Assembly (NCBI RefSeq): GCF_008254045.1
Contig: NZ_CP042425.1
Location: 5,456,001-5,520,000 of the forward strand
Direction of reading: 5' to 3'
DNA from: Limnoglobus roseus
Lineage (GTDB): Bacteria; Planctomycetota; Planctomycetia; Gemmatales; Gemmataceae
Length of the DNA stretch: 64,000 bases
Under the pieces are notes generated by a model. The model was not told the DNA's origin and searched no databases. It worked only from the letters and a program-made list of their open reading frames with translations. A program made the translations under genes and the position numbers. Shown here one piece after another: positions 19,278 to 29,664 of this stretch (its first letter is position 1; every line of letters begins with the position of its first letter).

Positions 19278-19559
19278 TCAAAGCACCGCTCCCGGATACC
19301 GCACGGCGTCGTTCGCGTCCGTTAACCAAGCTGGCCGAGCAACGGGTTCGCAGACCCAAACCCGTTCCAAGATAGCCCCGGTCGACAGTCGGCAAAGTCG
19401 AGGGACGTGGTCCGGGTCGAAATCGCGGCAAGCGACGACGGCCATCATGTTCATCAAGTAGTCGTCGGTCTCGCGGAGGAGTTCGTCCAAGAATGCCCAG
19501 AGGCACGGGCACCGACCCGACACCCGGCTGGCGGCGTCCAGTTGGTCGAAGATCAGCAC
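19278..19559 (-). pseudogene. Fragment of a STAND/AAA-type ATPase
   Basis: A 93-residue frame with LIFDQLDAASRVSGRC, DELLRETDDY and AVVACRDFDPDHVPRL. The hydrophobic-DQLD pattern followed by a VxACRxFD strand fits the Walker B and next strand of large AAA/STAND-type ATPases. Walker A and everything downstream are absent. It lies directly behind the LysR pseudogene on the same strand. The similarity is from memory of the pattern and the call is tentative. Confidence 0.4.
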
Positions 19560-19589
19560 TCACGCCCCGCCGGAGGCAACGCCCGTTGC

Positions 19590-20356
19590 CCGCTCGGGTC
19601 GGCGGCGGCGGCATCGCCGGGATCAGGCTGACCCCTTGCCCCAACCGCACCAATTTCAGCACCGTCGTGAGATGGTGCGGGCCGTCACCACCGGGGAGGC
19701 GTTGCGGCGGGCGCACAGCGCGAGGGCGGTGTCGGTTAGGCAGTGGGCCTCGTTCAGCAGGATAAACCACTCGGCGGACAGCGCGTTCACCCTGACCCGC
19801 GGCTTCGACGCCCGAGCGTGGGCCGCCGGCACGACGGCCAGCAACTCTTCCGTGAGCAGAGGCTCGAAGTGCAAGTCGTCGTGTCAAAGGGGGCAGGGCG
19901 GCGACGAGCACGTCAGCTTCGCCCGCTCGGTCGTCTCCTCGATGACCTCCCCCTCCGACTCGGGGCACGCCTCGGCCAACGCGGCCAGCACCTTCGGCAG
20001 CAGGTACGGGGCGACGGTGGGGATCGCGGCCGCCACCACGCGGCCGGCATCCGGGCCGGTGGTGAGCATGGACCGGGTCTCGTCCGCCAACTTCACGATG
20101 TGGAAGGCCCGGTCGCGGAGCTTTTCCCCGGCCTCGGTCAGCCGCACGCCCCGCCCCAGCCGCGGAGCTTTTCCCCGGCCTCGGTCAGCCGCACGCCCCG
20201 CCCCAGCCGCTCGAACAGCGGCTTGCCCGCTTCCTCTTCTAGCTTGACGATGGCCTGACTGAGCGACGGCTGCGACACCCCGCACGCCTCCGCGGCGCGT
20301 GTGAAGTGGCCCAACTCGGCCACCTTGGCGAAGTACCGGAGCTGGTGCAGTTCCAT
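19590..20356 (-). pseudogene. LysR-family regulator (OxyR-like), broken by a 47-bp duplication and further frameshifts
   Basis: The start MELHQLRYFAKVAELGHF, SQPSLSQAIVKLEEE and GRGVRLTEAGEKL form a typical LysR HTH. A tandem 47-bp duplication (20116-20209) then throws the reading frame. Further pieces appear in different frames: VAAAIPTVAPYLLPKVLA, DVLVAALPP, HFEPLLTEELLAVVPAAH and VLKLVRLGQGVSLIPAM, in the order expected for the effector domain. At least three frame changes are needed, so it is not functional as sequenced. It diverges from the catalase-peroxidase gene, the usual arrangement of an oxyR-type activator. The start at 20356 lies beside an intact inverted repeat. Confidence 0.8.
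20116..20209. repeat. Perfect 47-bp tandem duplication inside the LysR gene
   Basis: The 47 bases 20116-20162 are repeated exactly at 20163-20209. Since 47 is not a multiple of three, the duplication shifts the frame after EAGEKL and ends the protein at 72 residues. The copies are identical, so the event is recent. Confidence 0.95.
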
Positions 20357-20364
20357 TCGTTCTG

Positions 20365-20381
20365 CCTATCGGACGGATAGG
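20365..20381. promoter_or_regulatory. Inverted repeat of LysR/OxyR operator type
   Basis: CCTATC-GGACG-GATAGG is a perfect 6-bp palindrome with a 5-base centre and contains the LysR-type T-N11-A pattern. It lies 8 bases before the lysR start and about 100 before katG, where a shared operator is expected. Binding by the encoded regulator is inferred, and that regulator is now broken. Confidence 0.6.
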
Positions 20382-20479
20382 AATTATGTCTTGGCCCAAT
20401 TGTAGTCGGGTGCGTACGCTGGCGGTAGTTCGGGCGATCCGTTCGCCCGAACCTACCCCTCCCGTGGAGGTCGAATCCC

Positions 20480-22795
20480 ATGTTCCGCAAGTTGCTCCTC
20501 GCCGCCGGTGCTGTCACCGCGGGCGCGGCCGTCGCCGCCGACCCGCCCGCCGCGCCCCAACCCGACGCCGCCAAGTGCCCGGTCATCGACGTGACCCCGC
20601 GGCCCGCGGCCGAGCGGACCACCGCCGCCGGCGGGTACTCCAACCGCGACTGGTGGCCGAACCAGTTGAACCTGAAAATCCTGGCGCAAAACTCGGCCAA
20701 GTCCGACCCGATGGGCCAGGACTTCAACTACGCCGACGAGTTCAAGAAGCTCGACCTGGCGGCCGTGAAGAAGGACATCAAGGAACTGCTCACCACCTCC
20801 CAGGACTGGTGGCCGGCCGACTACGGGAACTACGGCCCGCAGATGATCCGCATGGCGTGGCACAGCGCCGGCACCTACCGAGTGCAGGACGGCCGCGGCG
20901 GGGCGGGGTACGGCACCCAGCGGTTCGCCCCGCTGAACAGTTGGCCGGACAACATCAACATCGACAAGTCTCGCCGCCTGCTCTGGCCCATCAAGCAGAA
21001 GTACGGGAAGCGGATCTCGTGGGCGGACCTGTTGGTCCTGACCGGGAACGTGGCCCTCGAAACGATGGGGTTCAAGACGTTCGGGTTCGCCGGCGGGCGG
21101 GAGGACGTGTGGGAGCCGCAGGAGGATATCTTCTGGGGGCCGGAGACGAAGTGGCTGGGCGACAAGCGGTTCGCCGACGGGGAGTTGCAGAAGCCGCTCG
21201 GGGCGACCCAGATGGGGCTGATCTACGTCAACCCGGAAGGGCCGAACGGTAACGGCGACCCGGCGGCGGCGGCCAAGCACATCCGCGAGGCGTTCGGCCG
21301 CATGGCCATGAACGACGAGGAGACGGTCGCCCTGATCGCCGGCGGGCACACGTTCGGCAAGGCCCACGGGGCCGGCCCGGCGACGAACGTCGGCCCGGAG
21401 CCGGAAGGGGCGCCGATCGACGCGATGGGCCTGGGCTGGCTGAGCAAGTTCAAATCGGGCAAGGGCGCGGACACCATTTCGAGCGGGCTGGAAGGCGCCT
21501 GGACCCGCACCCCGGCGCAGTGGTCGCATGACTACTTCGACCACTTGTTCAAGTTCGACTGGGTGGAGACGAAAAGCCCGGCCGGGGCGAAGCAGTGGGT
21601 GCCGAAGGACGGCGGCGGGAAAGACCTGGTGCCGGACGCCCACCTGAAGGGGGTGAAGCACCAGCCGATCATGTTCACCACCGACGTCGCCCTGAAGACC
21701 GACCCGGCGTACGCCAAGGTCGCCAAGCGGTTCCACGAGCACCCGAAGGAGTTCGAGGAGGCGTTCGCCAAGGCGTGGTACAAGCTGACGCACCGCGACA
21801 TGGGTCCGGTCAGCCGGCTGCTCGGGCCGGAAGTGGCCAAGCCGCAACTGTGGCAAGACCCGGTCCCGGCCGCCGACTACAAGACGATCGACGACGCGGA
21901 CGTGGCCGCCCTGAAGGCGAAACTGCTCGACAGCGGGCTGAGCGTGTCGCAACTGGTGGGCACCGCGTGGGCGTCGGCCTCGACGTTCCGCGGCACCGAC
22001 AAGCGGGGCGGGGCGAACGGCGCCCGCATCCGGTTGGCCCCGATGAAGGACTGGCCGGTGAACAACCCGCCGGAACTGGCGAAGGTGCTGGCCGTCCTGG
22101 AAAAGGTGCAGCAGGACTTCAACGCGACCGCGAAGGACGGCAAGAAGGTGTCGCTGGCGGACGTGATCGTGTTGGGCGGGTGTGCGGGCGTTGAGAAGGC
22201 CGCGAAGGCCGGCGGGCACGACGTCCCGGTGCCGTTCTCGCCGGGTCGCACCGACGCCACCCAGGAGATGACCGACGTGGCGTCGGTCGGCTACCTGGAG
22301 CCGACGGGCGACGGGTTCCGCAACTTCTTCGCTAAGAAGAACGACCGCCCGGCCGAGGAGCAGTTGCTCGACCGCGCCCACCGCCTCACGCTGACCGCCC
22401 CGGAAATGACCGTGCTCGTCGGCGGCCTGCGGGTGCTGAAGACGAACACCGCGTTCCCGGAGATGGGCGTGTTCACGAAGCGGCCGGAATTCCTGACCAA
22501 CGACTTCTTCGTGAACCTGCTCGACGTCAACACCGAGTGGAAGAAGTCGGCCGTGTGCGACCACTTCTTCGAGGGGAAGGGCAAGAAGGGCGAGGCGTGG
22601 ACGGCCAGCCGCGTGGACCTGATCTTCGGGTCGAACTCGCAGCTGCGTGCCGTCGCCGAGGTGTACGCCAGCGAGGACGCGAAGGGCAAGTTCGTGACGG
22701 ACTTCGTGGCGGCGTGGAACAAGGTGATGAACCTGGACCGGTTCGACCTCGGACCGGCCGCCCGAACCGGCGCGAAGGCGGTGGCCAACAAGTGA
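20480..22795 (+). CDS. katG: Catalase-peroxidase, exported form
   Basis: A protein of 771 residues, normal for KatG, which removes H2O2 by catalase and peroxidase reactions with one heme. The active site is complete: R124, W127 and H128 in MIRMAWHSAGTYR, proximal H290 in ALIAGGHTFGK, and the partners of the Met-Tyr-Trp adduct, Y249 (GLIYVNPEGP) and M275, at the same spacing as in known KatG. The first 20 residues form a signal peptide with an AVA-A cleavage site, so the enzyme should be outside the cytoplasmic membrane, as in KatG2-type proteins. GGAGG lies before the ATG. It is divergent from the broken LysR regulator. Confidence 0.96.
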   Translation: MFRKLLLAAGAVTAGAAVAADPPAAPQPDAAKCPVIDVTPRPAAERTTAAGGYSNRDWWPNQLNLKILAQNSAKSDPMGQDFNYADEFKKLDLAAVKKDIKELLTTSQDWWPADYGNYGPQMIRMAWHSAGTYRVQDGRGGAGYGTQRFAPLNSWPDNINIDKSRRLLWPIKQKYGKRISWADLLVLTGNVALETMGFKTFGFAGGREDVWEPQEDIFWGPETKWLGDKRFADGELQKPLGATQMGLIYVNPEGPNGNGDPAAAAKHIREAFGRMAMNDEETVALIAGGHTFGKAHGAGPATNVGPEPEGAPIDAMGLGWLSKFKSGKGADTISSGLEGAWTRTPAQWSHDYFDHLFKFDWVETKSPAGAKQWVPKDGGGKDLVPDAHLKGVKHQPIMFTTDVALKTDPAYAKVAKRFHEHPKEFEEAFAKAWYKLTHRDMGPVSRLLGPEVAKPQLWQDPVPAADYKTIDDADVAALKAKLLDSGLSVSQLVGTAWASASTFRGTDKRGGANGARIRLAPMKDWPVNNPPELAKVLAVLEKVQQDFNATAKDGKKVSLADVIVLGGCAGVEKAAKAGGHDVPVPFSPGRTDATQEMTDVASVGYLEPTGDGFRNFFAKKNDRPAEEQLLDRAHRLTLTAPEMTVLVGGLRVLKTNTAFPEMGVFTKRPEFLTNDFFVNLLDVNTEWKKSAVCDHFFEGKGKKGEAWTASRVDLIFGSNSQLRAVAEVYASEDAKGKFVTDFVAAWNKVMNLDRFDLGPAARTGAKAVANK

Positions 22796-23289
22796 CCGCC
22801 GGCCGTGACGAGAGCCTACGTTGACGTTCTTGCACTTGTAAGCGAGGCGCGGCGTCCGTTGCGACGCCGCGCCAGCCGACCATTCCCCTCGCTATCGGTA
22901 GGGGAATGGGTCGCCCGACATCTTGCCTACTCCGGTCACGACCGAGTTGGCTCGGCCGCCGCACTGCTACGTCGTCCCCTCCCGCCCCGCTGGAGGTGGC
23001 CGCGTGGGTCTGACCAGATGCCGATCACATCGGCAACCCGCCGGAGGAAACGGACCACTCCCCGGTACCCGCCACCGAACGCCCGCGACGAGTTCTACGG
23101 CTTGACGGACGGCATCGGGTTGTGGGTGTTCGGCCTGATCTGGTCGTCCGTGTCGCTGCCCGCCTACATGCAGGCGACCGCCGGCAAAAAGCCACCGTCG
23201 CTTGCGAATGGCGGGAAGAGTGCCAGCCACGTCTGGAGGGACGAAGAGGTGTAGATCGAGACCCTCACCGACCGCGGCCAATGCCGCGG
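22796..23289. other. No intact gene between katG and the MscS remnant
   Basis: About 490 bases. A plus frame around 23080-23190 reads DGIGLWVFGLIWSSVSL, which could be a membrane helix from a lost gene, but no start or family is evident. The two flanking genes converge here. No clear terminator hairpin was identified by eye. Confidence 0.4.
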
Positions 23290-23807
23290 CACCCGCGGAG
23301 CCGGGTTGGCCCCCTGGACGGCCGGCGGCTGGCCCATTTCCATGATGGTCGTCTGCATGAACCCGAGGGCAATACGTCCCCGCGGACGCCGCCCATGGCG
23401 ATGCGGTTGCCGACGTTGAACGTCTTCCGCCGCAGGATGACGAAGTACCCGGCGATGGCCGTCACCACCTTCTGGAGCGCGAACGCCAGCCCGGCCGACA
23501 CGAGGCCGAGGGCGGTGGTGAGTGTGGTCGGGTCGTCGAACCAGATGGACGCGATGCCGAAGAGGAGGAACGCACCGCCGAACAGGTTGATGCCCTGCCG
23601 TGTCCAGAACGCCGTGCGGGCGTTCTCGTTGCCCTTCAAGAGGGCGGCCGCAACCCGCCGCAACGCCCACGCCAGGAGCAACAGGAGGACGACGAACGCG
23701 ACGGTGAACAGCACCTTCTTACCGTTGTCCGCGTTCACCCCGACGAGGCGGACGTCGAACAAATACACCGCCCGCTGCGGCCCTTCGGTGCGAAGGAACT
23801 CGCCCAT
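23290..23807 (-). pseudogene. MscS-type mechanosensitive channel, truncated and frameshifted
   Basis: The protein starts MGEFLRTEGPQRAVYLFDV, has two or three hydrophobic segments (VLFTVAFVVLLLLLAWAL, LFGGAFLLFGIASIW, ALGLVSAGLAFALQKVV) and enters the conserved pore-beta region (YFVILRRKTFNVGNRIAMGG). Right after GGVRGDV the frame slips; the expected continuation LGFMQTTIMEMGQPP is in the next frame and then similarity ends. The whole C-terminal vestibule is missing. ATG overlaps the stop of the DUF2254 gene (ATGA), so it was the last gene of the osmotic-stress operon. Confidence 0.75.
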
Positions 23808-25083
23808 CAGTCGGCTCCGGTGCAATTGCGGATCGCGGTGCGGTCGTCCGGCTCGGGCAACTCGTCGGCGGCCCGGCGGACTTGTTCGGCGTGTCGGCCG
23901 ACGGCTTCTCGGTCGGCCGGCCGCGTTGCCGCCGCCGCGACGGTCGCGAAGGCGTCCGCCAGACTCGCCAGGACGAGCGGACTACCCCGGCCGTGGTGGC
24001 GGATCGGGTCGAAGGCGGCGGCTAGCAGTTCCGGGAACGTCGGCCGGCGGGCGTACACCCGCGGCCGGCCGTCCGCCCCGGACCGCCACGGCGACGGCAG
24101 CCGCCGCGCGGCCAGGTCGGCGAAGACCAGCGCGAGGCGGTCCACGCACTCGACGGCCGTGAACGGGTCGTTGATGTCGCGAACCGCGATCTCGGTCAGT
24201 TGCAACAGTTCGTACTCGAAATCCTGATCGGTCGTCCGCCGCGGGCCGACCGCGACCGCCGTGCCGACCGCGGTCGCCGCCGCGTCGACCGCCCGGCCGG
24301 CGGCCGCGTCGATCCAGGCGACGACGCCACCGCAGGCCACGTGCCGGCCCGGCGACAGCGGCAGGAACACCGTCAGATCGTGCTCCTCGGCCACGCGCTG
24401 CACCGTGTCCGCGTCCACGGACGTGACGTACCCGCCGACCGCGGCCCGGACCGGGCGGGCCGTCGCAGGCGGGTCGCCGCCGGGCGTCGCGGCCGCCGGC
24501 ACGGGCTGGCCGACCTCGTCGGGGTACAGGTGGTCCATGGCCGACGCCAGGTTTTTGCCGACCCGCTCGATCACCCGCGACACCTGAATCGATACGGCCG
24601 CGTGGTGGATGTAGTAGATGAGCACGCCGAGGCTGAGCAGGGCGAGGGCGACGCCGCCGGTGACGCCGAGTTCGGGCACGAACGCGGCCCCCTCCGTGCC
24701 ATTGACCGTCCGCAGGACGAGCAGGCAGTAGACGAACGTGGCCACGAACGTACCGAGGACGAACTGGTTGCTGCGGTCGCGGGTGAAGTTGCGGATCAGC
24801 CGCGGGCCGAACTGCTGGGACGCCAGGGTGAGGGCCACCATGGTGATCGAGAACACGGTGCCGGCGACCGAGATCATCGACGACGCGATGGCCCCCAGGA
24901 CGCCCCTCGCCCCGTCCGGCCCGCCGTGGTACGTCCACCCGAACAGGTGGCGGTCGGGGTCAGCGACCGTCCGGTCGAGGGCCACGGCCCCCATTGCCAG
25001 GCCGGCGGCGGCCAGCGTCATCCACGCCGGCAGGAACCAGAAGCTGCCCCGCAGCGACGCCCACCACGACCGCAGTCGGTTGC

Positions 25084-25087
<4 letters not shown>
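23807..25087 (-). CDS. DUF2254 membrane protein
   Basis: A protein of 426 residues from MSNRLRSWWASLRGSFWFLP. The N-terminal half has about four membrane segments and the family pattern SVAGTVFSITMVALTLASQQFGPRL with RNFTRDRSNQFVLGTF, which I recognise as DUF2254. The C-terminal half is soluble, with a conserved GGYVTSVDAD region. Its biochemical role is unknown. I chose the ATG at 25085-25087, which overlaps the antiporter stop; the longer frame to 25288 only mirrors the antiporter gene. Location next to an antiporter and an MscS gene suggests a role in membrane or ion stress. Confidence 0.85.
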
Positions 25088-26358
<1,271 letters not shown>

Positions 26359-26378
26359 TCCGTACTCCGGGGGGGCCG

Positions 26379-27407
26379 CTACCGGCCGACGAGCCGGTCG
26401 AGCGGGATGGGCCGCAGGTTCTGGGCGTCCTCCTCCTTAGCCAATATCGTGCCGCCGCCGGGCAGTGCCCACGCGTACCGCTTGTCCGAGAAGTCCCGGT
26501 CGTCCCACGGCGGCGGGTCGTTCACGTCCCGCATCTTGTCGATCATGGCCGCCACCCGTGCCGGCAGGGCCGCGTCGTCGAGCAGGTTCTTCGTCGGCAA
26601 CGCCACGCCGCGGAAGGTGGTTTCCTTCCGGTTGAGGGCCTGCAACTGGTCGGCCAGTTTCTCCTGGGCCTCGTCCTGGTCAGCCCGGATCAGGCCGACG
26701 TACGTGCCGCCCTTGGCGGTGGCCCGCTTCAGGCAGTCGAGCAGCGGGACCGGCCGGCGGTCGAGGGCCGTCGCCGGCTCGACCCACACGCACCCGCGGA
26801 CGTCCCGCCCCTCCGGCGTCGGGGCCAGTCGGGTCACCAGCCCGCCGGTCACCCGGTGGCGGCTCCACTCGGTCGCCGCCCACAACGCCCCGACGCTCGC
26901 CCCCTCGCCGAAGCCGACCACGAACAACTGGCCGGAGTTGCACTCGCCGGTGTCGTTGCGGCGGTCGAGGAACGCCCGCGCGGCGGCCACGTCGTTCACG
27001 AGCGCCCGCCGGTAGCCGGGCCGGAAGTCCTGCCAGTCGACCTCCTCCGGCACCGTCTTGCCGGTGTACCCGCGGACGAGGCGGCGGTTCGTCGGGTCGT
27101 CCCAGAAGTCCTCGGTCACGACGGTACTCGCCCCGTGCCCGCGGAAGTCGAAGCAGAGCGTCGCGCACCCCTGCTTGTGCAACGCGGCCGCAACGGCGTC
27201 GCACGTCTTCGGCCGCCGGCCGTCGCCGATTCCGTCGAGGATGAGCACGCCCGGCGACTTGTTGCCGAGCGGACCGGGTTGGTAGCGGCCGACGAGTTCG
27301 ACCCCGTCGGCCGTGCGGATGGCCACCCGGCGGGCGTCGGCGGCCGAGGCGTTCGCCCCGACGGTCAGCAACACCAGCACGGCGGCCGAAAAGGTGTTCG
27401 TTCGCAT
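26379..27407 (-). CDS. Exported alpha/beta-hydrolase-like protein lacking the usual nucleophile
   Basis: A protein of 342 residues with a signal peptide (MRTNTFSAAVLVLLTVGANASAA). The body resembles dienelactone-hydrolase-like folds: VLILDGIGDGRRPKTCDAVA, ATLCFDFRGHG, and a later FVVGFGEGASVGALW strand-turn-helix. In an active hydrolase the elbow is GxSxG; here it reads GFGEG, so the Ser is replaced by Gly. It may be inactive, bind a ligand, or use another residue. It lies between the antiporter (20 bases) and the receiver gene (28 bases) of the same operon. Confidence 0.75.
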   Translation of the reverse strand: MRTNTFSAAVLVLLTVGANASAADARRVAIRTADGVELVGRYQPGPLGNKSPGVLILDGIGDGRRPKTCDAVAAALHKQGCATLCFDFRGHGASTVVTEDFWDDPTNRRLVRGYTGKTVPEEVDWQDFRPGYRRALVNDVAAARAFLDRRNDTGECNSGQLFVVGFGEGASVGALWAATEWSRHRVTGGLVTRLAPTPEGRDVRGCVWVEPATALDRRPVPLLDCLKRATAKGGTYVGLIRADQDEAQEKLADQLQALNRKETTFRGVALPTKNLLDDAALPARVAAMIDKMRDVNDPPPWDDRDFSDKRYAWALPGGGTILAKEEDAQNLRPIPLDRLVGR

Positions 27408-27435
27408 GGCGTTCTCCCTCAGGGGCGAAAGGGAC

Positions 27436-27834
27436 TCACTCTGGCGACAGCGACCGGCGGAGCAGGTGGTCCACGTCTTCGACGCGGACCGGCTTCTCGA
27501 ACAGCGGCAGGGCCGACAGCCGGCGGAAGGCGGCGGTGGCGCGGCCCGGCAGGTCGCCCGACGTGGCCACCCGCACGAGCGCGGGGCACATGCTCCCCAA
27601 CTCGGCCAGCACCCGCGCCCCCTGGAGGCCGGGCAGGTGCAAGTCCACGACCACGGCCCCGATCTCGGCCCGCCGGGCGGCGTACAGGTGCAGGGCCGAC
27701 GGCGCGTCGGCGGCGGTCCACACCCGCCACCCGCACGCCTCCAACGAATGCTTCAGTTGCGACCGCGCGGCCGGGGCCGGATCGACGACGAGAACCCCGG
27801 ACGCGGCCCCGCCGGGTGCGAACGGTTCACTCAC
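27436..27834 (-). CDS. Stand-alone response-regulator receiver domain
   Basis: A protein of 132 residues, start GTG 27832-27834 overlapping the otsA stop by four bases (GTGA). It has one receiver domain: GVLVVDPAPAARSQLKHSL, phosphoacceptor in AVVVDLHLPGLQGARVL and the Lys in LFEKPV. The acidic pair at the start of the fold is weak (VDP instead of VDD), so metal binding may be reduced. There is no output domain. Position inside the osmotic operon suggests it links this operon to a two-component system, perhaps the NtrB-like kinase at 29665. Confidence 0.82.
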   Translation of the reverse strand: MSEPFAPGGAASGVLVVDPAPAARSQLKHSLEACGWRVWTAADAPSALHLYAARRAEIGAVVVDLHLPGLQGARVLAELGSMCPALVRVATSGDLPGRATAAFRRLSALPLFEKPVRVEDVDHLLRRSLSPE

Positions 27835-29399
27835 AACAAGCCTCCGGCGGTGGTGAGGGTGGTGGCGGCCGCCGCGCGGATGAACGGCAGCGTCGCGGGG
27901 GCGGCGGTCGGCACGACCTCCGGCGGGTCGGCGTCTGGTACGAGCTTGCTCGCCTCGCTCAGCAGCATGCCGGCCCACCGATAGATGTTGTTGTCGCTCA
28001 CCTGGGCCCGCATCCGCCGCATCCGCCGCCGCTGCTCGTCGGCCGGCATCGCCAGGGCCGCGTGCAGGCCGGCCGCCAGCCCGTCCACGTCGAACGGGTT
28101 GACCAGCACGGCGTCGGTCAGTTCGCGGGCGGCCCCGGTGAACTGCGACAGCACCAGGGTGCCCTGCCCGTCGTCGCGGGCGGTCACGAACTCCTTCGCC
28201 ACCAAGTTCATGCCGTCGTGCAGCGAACTCACCACGCACCCGGCCGCGTCGCGGTACAAGGCGTAGATGTCTTCCGGCCCGCAGTGTCGGTTCACGAACA
28301 CGACGGGTTGCCAGTCGGCCGTGCCGTGCGTGCGGTTGACGGCGTCGGCGAGGGTCTGCACCTCCGCGTTCAGGTCGCGGTACGCCGGCAGGTTCGTCCG
28401 GCTCGGCGCGCCGAGTTGCACGAGGTGGAACTTCCCGACCCACTCGGGGTGTCGTTCCAGCAGCCGGCCGACGGCCCGCACCCGCTCCGGGATGCCCTTC
28501 GTGTAGTCCACTCGGTCCACGCCAACGACGAGCGGTCGGTCGCCGAGGCCGTGGGCCGCCCGCAACTCGCCGACCCGATCCTGCCAGCCGACGGTGTACT
28601 CGGCGGCGAGGTCGGGATCGACGCTGATGGGGAACGGCAGCACCCGCGTCTGCCGGTCGCCTCGGCCGACGCTGAACCGCTCGCGACAGATGCGAGACTC
28701 GACGGTGCGGTCCACCGTCTCCAGGAAGTTGTTGCAGTGGTACTGGATGTGGAACCCGAGCAGGTCGTTGCCGAGCATGCCGTCGAGCAGTTCACCCGCC
28801 CACGGGCAGACGCGGAACGTCTCCGGGTTCGGCCACGGGACGTGCCAGAACTGGGCCACCACCAAGTCCGGCCGGGCCGCCTTCAGCAGGCCGGGCAGCA
28901 GGGCGAAGTGGTAGTCCTGCACGAAAATAACCGCCGGGCCGCCTCGCGCTTCCTCGAGGACGGCCGCGGCGAAGAGCTCGTTTACTTCCCTGTAAACGGC
29001 CCAGTGTGCGGGGTCGAATGTCGGCCGCCGGTACACCTGATGGCACAGCGGCCAGAGCGTGCTGTTGGCGAACCCGTAGTAATACCCCTCTTCCTGCTCC
29101 GGCGTCAGCCAGACGCGGCGGAGGGTGTACGTCGGGTCGTCGGGCGGCACGGCCAGGCGGCCGCGGGCGTCGGCCGTCTCGCGGTCGGCGTCGCCCGACC
29201 CGTGTCCGACCCACACGCCGCCGCACGCCTGCATGACCGGGTCGAGGGCGGTCGTGAGGCCGCCGGCGGGACGCATCAGTTCGACGCCGCCGTTCGCGCG
29301 GCGGTGGATGTACGGCTCGCGGTTGGCCACCACGATGAGTTTCGCCCCGCCGAGGCGGGTGCGGGCCACTTCGACCAGGCGTTGTTTGGACCAGCCCAC
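27831..29399 (-). CDS. otsA: Trehalose-6-phosphate synthase (GT20 family)
   Basis: A protein of 522 residues, near the usual length for GT20 synthases. It joins UDP-glucose (or another NDP-glucose) and glucose-6-phosphate to trehalose-6-phosphate, a precursor of the compatible solute trehalose. Motifs: VVANREPY and AGGLTTALDPVM near the start, VDRVDYTKGIPERVRA, and SSLHDGMNLVAKEFV in the donor site. No trehalose-phosphatase gene is in the window, so dephosphorylation must occur elsewhere; a glucosylglycerol-type GT20 specificity is an alternative. It opens the minus-strand osmotic/ionic operon and has a sigma-54-like promoter 62 bases upstream. Confidence 0.92.
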   Translation of the reverse strand: MGWSKQRLVEVARTRLGGAKLIVVANREPYIHRRANGGVELMRPAGGLTTALDPVMQACGGVWVGHGSGDADRETADARGRLAVPPDDPTYTLRRVWLTPEQEEGYYYGFANSTLWPLCHQVYRRPTFDPAHWAVYREVNELFAAAVLEEARGGPAVIFVQDYHFALLPGLLKAARPDLVVAQFWHVPWPNPETFRVCPWAGELLDGMLGNDLLGFHIQYHCNNFLETVDRTVESRICRERFSVGRGDRQTRVLPFPISVDPDLAAEYTVGWQDRVGELRAAHGLGDRPLVVGVDRVDYTKGIPERVRAVGRLLERHPEWVGKFHLVQLGAPSRTNLPAYRDLNAEVQTLADAVNRTHGTADWQPVVFVNRHCGPEDIYALYRDAAGCVVSSLHDGMNLVAKEFVTARDDGQGTLVLSQFTGAARELTDAVLVNPFDVDGLAAGLHAALAMPADEQRRRMRRMRAQVSDNNIYRWAGMLLSEASKLVPDADPPEVVPTAAPATLPFIRAAAATTLTTAGGLL

Positions 29400-29436
29400 G
29401 GGGCCTCCGGGTCAGGGGATGTCGAGCGGGATGTCT

Positions 29437-29452
29437 GGGCACGGCAGTTGCC
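29437..29452 (+). promoter_or_regulatory. Possible sigma-54 promoter toward the NtrB-like kinase
   Basis: GGGCACG-GCAG-TTGCC matches TGGCACG-N4-TTGCW except for the first and last bases. It points to the kinase start at 29665, about 210 bases away. It forms an imperfect inverted repeat with the motif at 29461-29476. The long leader makes it less certain than the otsA-side site. Confidence 0.35.
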
Positions 29453-29460
29453 ACACTCAA

Positions 29461-29476
29461 GGCAACGGGTGTACCA
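29461..29476 (-). promoter_or_regulatory. Probable sigma-54 promoter of the otsA operon
   Basis: On the minus strand TGGTACA-CCCG-TTGCC fits the -24/-12 consensus TGGYACR-N4-TTGCW at all but the last base, with GG and GC in the required spacing. The otsA start lies 62 bases downstream. A sigma-54-dependent activator is encoded at 31183-32616, next to this operon, which supports the assignment. Confidence 0.55.
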
Positions 29477-29664
29477 GACCGACCGACGGGCCGCCTTCGG
29501 TGAATCCTCGATCGGCGTGAACCGGCCGCCTGTGTTGGTGTTACGATGAACCCGCGGCGGGAAAAATCTTCGTCGCGGTCAGTCGGCCGCGAGGAGCTTC
29601 GAAGTCCGAGTTCGCGGAATCTGGCCAGCCTGACCAGGAACTGTACAGGAGACGAAAGACCGTC

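Noticed and set aside
20453..22564. 703-aa open frame on the minus strand across katG
   Set aside because: It is antisense to a complete, motif-rich catalase-peroxidase. Its sequence is a His/Arg/Leu/Val-rich mirror of GC-rich codons, without any family motif.
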